From contig CAMLFP010000229.1 in NCBI GenBank assembly GCA_946479335.1, positions 1 to 8,877 of the forward strand: 8,877 bases of DNA, in the 5' to 3' direction. Below, piece by piece: positions 6,075-8,877 of the stretch; position 1 is the first letter of the stretch; every line of letters starts with the position of its first letter. Made by a program: the position numbers and the translations under genes. Origin of the DNA: an uncultured Archangium sp. GTDB lineage: Bacteria; Myxococcota; Myxococcia; Myxococcales; Myxococcaceae. The notes beneath the pieces are model-generated. The model searched no databases. It was given only the letters and a program-made list of their open reading frames with translations, and was not told the DNA's origin.

Positions 6075-7555
6075 GCGCGCTCCTCCAGCCACTTGTTCAG
6101 ACGGAGGCGGGTGATTTTCGCCTGCTCCTCGGCCGCGGTGCGCAGCTCGGTCGCCTTGTCGTTGGGCATGCGCGCCTCGAGCAGCGCCAGCATCTCGGCG
6201 GCCGACTTGCCGGTCGCGCACACGATGAAGATGAAGCCGTGCTTCTCGAAGTACGCGTCGTTCTGCGCCTTCAACTTCTCCAGCGTCTGGCTCTCCGCGC
6301 TCGCGGCGCCGGCCTGCTCCTGGGCGCTCCACTTGCCGCCGCTCTTGTCGCCGATGCGCGGGTGCGCGCCGAACGCCTCGAGGAAGTCGGAGTCATTCGA
6401 CTTCCACCACTCGCGCTCCGCGATGCGCATCAACGCTGCGACGTTCTCGAACGGGCGCGCCCACGCCATCGCGGTCGCCCACTTCTTGCTGCCGCACACC
6501 TTCAAGAACTCCACCGCGGCCGCGTCGGTCGAGAGCGCGTTCAACTTCGCCAGCGCGGTGTTCGGCTCTTCGTGCAGCTCGCCCCACGCGCGGAAGCGCG
6601 CCACGCCGCCGTCGGGGAACACCGAGAGCCGCACGTGCGTGACGGGCCCGATTCGGCGGAGCGCGTCGTCGAAGAAGTGCCGCGTGTGCGGTTGCAACGG
6701 GCTCTCCACCACCGTGCGCCAGCCGGTCAGCGCGTCGGGCTTCGCGTCGCGCGCGCCGATGCACGCCTCGATGACGCAGCGGCCGGGCGCGTTGCCCTTG
6801 AAATGCGTCGTGTCGACTTCAAGTCGTTGCAGCGTGCCCTTCGCGGCGAGGCGCCCCAGGCTCCAGTCGTTGCCCACGCCGCGGCGTCGCTTGGTCTCCC
6901 AGCCGTCGCCCATGTTGATGGCGCGGTCGGGCTTGATGAGGTTGTGACGGCTGCCGAAGAACATGTCGGAGCACGCCAGCACGTACGCGCCATTCTCCAG
7001 CGCCGCGAGGTCCACCAGCCCGCCGTACGCGCCCAGCTTCTTCCAGTCGGGCACCACCTCGCCGTGCACGCGCAGGCGCGCCACGCCGCCGTCGGGGAAG
7101 ATGTTCAAGCGCACGTGCGTGAAGCGCCGTGCGTCGTTCACCGCGAAGTAGTTCTTTGAGTCGCCCTGCAGCTTCGCCTTGGGGACGATCTCCACCCACT
7201 CGGCGGTCTGCGCTTCTCTGATGTCGAGCGGGTCCTCGAGCGACGCCGCTTCGATGCTGCACGACTCGGGGAAGTTGCCGCGGAACCACTTCGTATCGAC
7301 GACGAAGCCCTTGATGACGCCGGGCATGCCCAGGCGCACCACGCACCAGTCGTAGCCGGGCTCGCGGCGGCGGCGCGACTCCCAGCCGTCCATCCACTTC
7401 CCCTTGTGCGTGTACTCGTGCTCCTTCCACTCGGCCTCGTGGCCTTTGAGGAGGTTCTCCTTCTCGGCGAAGAAGTCGTCGTTGGTGGCGATGGCGGCGC
7501 CGCCGACACGTTCAGCGGCGAGGTCCGGGTAGTCGACGAAATCAGGAGTGCTCAC
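6071..7555 (-). CDS. alc-uraD: Fused allantoicase - OHCU decarboxylase
   Basis: The 494-residue protein joins two purine enzymes. Residues about 10-328 are allantoicase (allantoate -> ureidoglycolate + urea) with its two internal repeats: DLAAERVGGAAIATNDDFF (11-29), WMDGWESRRRREPGYDW (54-70) and FPDGGVARLRVHGE (153-166); then ACSDMFFGSRHNLIKPDRA (194-212), MGDGWETKRRRGVGNDW (215-231) and FPDGGVARFRAWGE (313-326). Residues about 333-492 are OHCU decarboxylase (OHCU -> (S)-allantoin): LNALS (338-342), CGSKKWATAMAWARPF (354-369), EAFGAHPRIGD (393-403, His398 the expected catalytic residue), WSAQEQAG (409-416), FIFIVCATGKSAAEML (441-456) and KITRLRLNKWL (480-490). Both halves look intact; only a few residues separate them. 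The start is GTG, overlapping the allantoinase stop as GTGA, with AAAGGA well placed upstream. The fused steps are not consecutive, since allantoinase acts between them. Confidence 0.95.
   Translation of the reverse strand: MSTPDFVDYPDLAAERVGGAAIATNDDFFAEKENLLKGHEAEWKEHEYTHKGKWMDGWESRRRREPGYDWCVVRLGMPGVIKGFVVDTKWFRGNFPESCSIEAASLEDPLDIREAQTAEWVEIVPKAKLQGDSKNYFAVNDARRFTHVRLNIFPDGGVARLRVHGEVVPDWKKLGAYGGLVDLAALENGAYVLACSDMFFGSRHNLIKPDRAINMGDGWETKRRRGVGNDWSLGRLAAKGTLQRLEVDTTHFKGNAPGRCVIEACIGARDAKPDALTGWRTVVESPLQPHTRHFFDDALRRIGPVTHVRLSVFPDGGVARFRAWGELHEEPNTALAKLNALSTDAAAVEFLKVCGSKKWATAMAWARPFENVAALMRIAEREWWKSNDSDFLEAFGAHPRIGDKSGGKWSAQEQAGAASAESQTLEKLKAQNDAYFEKHGFIFIVCATGKSAAEMLALLEARMPNDKATELRTAAEEQAKITRLRLNKWLEERA
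6081..6086 (-). promoter_or_regulatory. Strong ribosome-binding site for 5-hydroxyisourate hydrolase
   Basis: On the minus strand GGAGGA is followed by six bases (GCGCGC) and the ATG at 6072-6074. It lies inside the 3' end of the fused allantoicase gene. It fixes the hydrolase start inside the ATGA overlap and argues against any longer form. Confidence 0.8.
6596..6619 (-). repeat. Internal allantoicase repeat, second-domain copy
   Basis: These 24 bases are identical to 7076-7099, exactly 480 bases (160 codons) away, and encode the FPDGGVAR motif of the second allantoicase repeat. They mark the ancient duplication within the allantoicase domain. Confidence 0.75.
7076..7099 (-). repeat. Internal allantoicase repeat, first-domain copy
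   Basis: This is the first-domain partner of 6596-6619, encoding FPDGGVAR at residues 153-160. A further shared GCACGTGCGTGA occurs at 7111-7122 and 6631-6642, coding for part of the flanking THVRL motif. Confidence 0.75.
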
Positions 7556-8877
7556 AGGAACTGTCCTTTCAAGTCAGAGGCGTGTTCGCCTTCGTGGAAA
7601 ACGCGCGAGCCGCGCACATACGTAGACAACACAACGCCGCGCAACGTCGCGCCCGCGTAGGGCGTCAGCTTGTTCTTGTGTTGGATTTTCTGAACGTCGA
7701 CCACGAACTCCGCCTCGGGGTCGAACACGGTCAAGTCGGCGTCGAAGCCGGCCGCGAGCGTGCCCTTGCGGTTTGACAGCCCCGCCAAGCGCGCCGGGGC
7801 CTCGCACATCCACTTCACGAGCTGGTGGATGGAGTAGCCGCGCGCCGACGCGCCGGTCCACGTGACGGGCAGGCCCAACTGCAACCCGGAGATGCCGCCC
7901 CACGCGGCCATGAAGTCACCGGCCTCCTGTTTCTTGAGCGCGGGCGTGCAGGGCGAGTGGTCGGAGGCGACGAGCTCCAGCAGCCCTTCGCCGAGCGCCT
8001 TCCACAACTGCTCGCGGTTCGCTTCTTCACGCACCGGCGGCGCGCACTTGAACGCGGTCGCGCCGTCGGGAACTTTCTCAGCGGTGAAGTGCAGGTAGTG
8101 CGGGCACGTCTCGGCGGTGAAGGGCAGGCCCTCGGCGCGCACCGAGCGAATCAACGGCAGCACATCGGCCGCGGAGTGGTGCACCACGTGCGTGCGCGCG
8201 CGCGTCTCGCGGCACAGCGTGGAGATGAGCTGCACCGCCTGGCCTTCAGCGGCCTGCGGGCGCGACGCGAGGTACGTCGAGTACGCGCGCGGGTTGAGCT
8301 TTGAAATCTGCTCCGCGACGGCGTCGATGGGGCCTTCGACTTCCGCGTGGACGAGCAGCGGAATGCCGAGGCGCTTGAGCTCCAGCATCGCGGGCCGGAG
8401 GTCGGCTTCGGTGCACCCGGGGAACTCGTCGACACCCGAGAAGCACATGAACGCCTTGCAGCCGCGCGCGCCTTCGCGGGCGAGGCCTTCGAGGTCCTTC
8501 ACGTTGCCGGGCACCACGCCGCCCCAGAAGCCGACGTCGATGAGGCACTGGCCGAGCGCTTCGTTCTTCTTGGTGCGCAGCGCCTCCGCGGAGGTCGTCG
8601 GCGGAATGGAGTTGAGCGGCATGTCGACCAGCGAGGCGACTCCGCCGGAGGCCGCGGCGCGCGTGGCGGTGCGGAAGCCTTCCCAGTCGGTGCGGCCGGG
8701 CTCGTTGACGTGCACGTGCGTGTCGACGACCGCGGGCATCAGCACTTTCTCGCCGACATCGACGCGCTCGGCGGAGGCAGGCCACGCGTCGTAGTCAGCG
8801 ACGGCTTCAATCTTCTCTCCGCGCACGTGCACGGTGGCCGGGCGAACGCCCTCGGGCGTCACGACGCGGCGGCTGCG
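7552..8877 (-). CDS. allB: Allantoinase (5' end beyond the window)
   Basis: Allantoinase hydrolyses (S)-allantoin to allantoate. 441 residues are visible; the frame runs to the right edge reading RSRRVVTPEGVRPATVHV, where the family normally has a few more N-terminal residues, so GTG 8862 is not the true start. Counting from that GTG as residue 1, the amidohydrolase metal site is complete: HVH (His49, His51) in DTHVHVNEPGRTDWEGF, Lys136 (the carboxylated bridging Lys) in GCKAFMCFS, His172 in LLVHAEVEGP, His228 in THVVHHSAAD, and Asp301 in ASDHSPC. These spacings match the E. coli AllB ligands 59/61/146/186/242/315 with one 4-residue shift. It ends KGQFL-stop, the TGA overlapping the GTG of the allantoicase fusion, so it heads or lies upstream in the operon; the promoter is out of view. 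Dihydropyrimidinase and hydantoinase are the alternatives, but context favours allantoinase. Confidence 0.95.
   Translation of the reverse strand, partial: RSRRVVTPEGVRPATVHVRGEKIEAVADYDAWPASAERVDVGEKVLMPAVVDTHVHVNEPGRTDWEGFRTATRAAASGGVASLVDMPLNSIPPTTSAEALRTKKNEALGQCLIDVGFWGGVVPGNVKDLEGLAREGARGCKAFMCFSGVDEFPGCTEADLRPAMLELKRLGIPLLVHAEVEGPIDAVAEQISKLNPRAYSTYLASRPQAAEGQAVQLISTLCRETRARTHVVHHSAADVLPLIRSVRAEGLPFTAETCPHYLHFTAEKVPDGATAFKCAPPVREEANREQLWKALGEGLLELVASDHSPCTPALKKQEAGDFMAAWGGISGLQLGLPVTWTGASARGYSIHQLVKWMCEAPARLAGLSNRKGTLAAGFDADLTVFDPEAEFVVDVQKIQHKNKLTPYAGATLRGVVLSTYVRGSRVFHEGEHASDLKGQFL
7564..7569 (-). promoter_or_regulatory. Ribosome-binding site for the allantoicase fusion (decides GTG start)
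   Basis: On the minus strand AAAGGA ends 8 bases before the GTG at 7553-7555, inside the last codons of allantoinase. No ATG close by matches the family N-terminus, so the GTG in the GTGA overlap is taken as the start. Confidence 0.8.

Noticed and set aside
6075..6332. Longer N-terminal form of 5-hydroxyisourate hydrolase
   Set aside because: This open frame is the shadow of the OHCU decarboxylase coding strand; the strong ribosome-binding site and the family N-terminus fix the start at 6074.
1..8877. CRISPR arrays, tRNA/rRNA genes, insertion sequences, attachment sites, defence genes
   Set aside because: No regular spaced repeats, cloverleaf-like stretches, transposase motifs or terminal inverted repeats were seen; almost every base is in an identified gene.

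Overview
The window is very GC-rich, gene-dense bacterial chromosome with overlapping genes and mostly TGA stops. Base composition, codon use and gene content look most like a myxobacterium (Myxococcota). That placement is inference, because no marker gene is present. I see no tRNA, rRNA, CRISPR array, insertion sequence or phage gene.

Left part (1-2961). A C-terminal gene fragment (3-170) is followed by a weak terminator-like hairpin. Next comes a flavin-dependent hydroxylase/acyl-CoA dehydrogenase-fold protein (256-1446), convergent by 4 bp with tesB (acyl-CoA thioesterase II, 1451-2311, minus). tesB is the best-defined gene here: its 286 residues align without gaps to the E. coli enzyme as I recall it. 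A 74-bp divergent spacer holds an 18-bp near-perfect palindrome abutting the tesB ATG. On its other side starts a RibD/DHFR-fold reductase gene (2386-2961).

Middle (2971-4266). Nine bases after the reductase gene begins a 431-residue protein with the hallmarks of the HpcH/HpaI aldolase/CitE superfamily (probably the uncharacterised DUF6986-type group). It is convergent, with a 3-bp gap, with the minus-strand operon that fills the right half.

Right part (4270-8877, all minus). This is a purine (urate) catabolic operon read right to left: allantoinase (5' end beyond the window), a fused allantoicase-OHCU decarboxylase, 5-hydroxyisourate hydrolase, and a GT39-type membrane glycosyltransferase. 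Each junction is a 4-bp stop/start overlap (GTGA, ATGA, ATGA), so translation is probably coupled throughout. Together the first three genes cover 5-hydroxyisourate -> OHCU -> (S)-allantoin -> allantoate -> ureidoglycolate + urea. Uricase, a ureidoglycolate lyase and urease are not in the window.

Most worth a second look: the allantoicase-OHCU decarboxylase fusion, which joins two non-consecutive pathway steps; the CitE-like lyase beside a pathway that should end in glyoxylate but lacks its last enzyme here; the membrane glycosyltransferase coupled to purine breakdown; the palindrome on the tesB start; and a near-identical 20-bp sequence at both convergent gene junctions.
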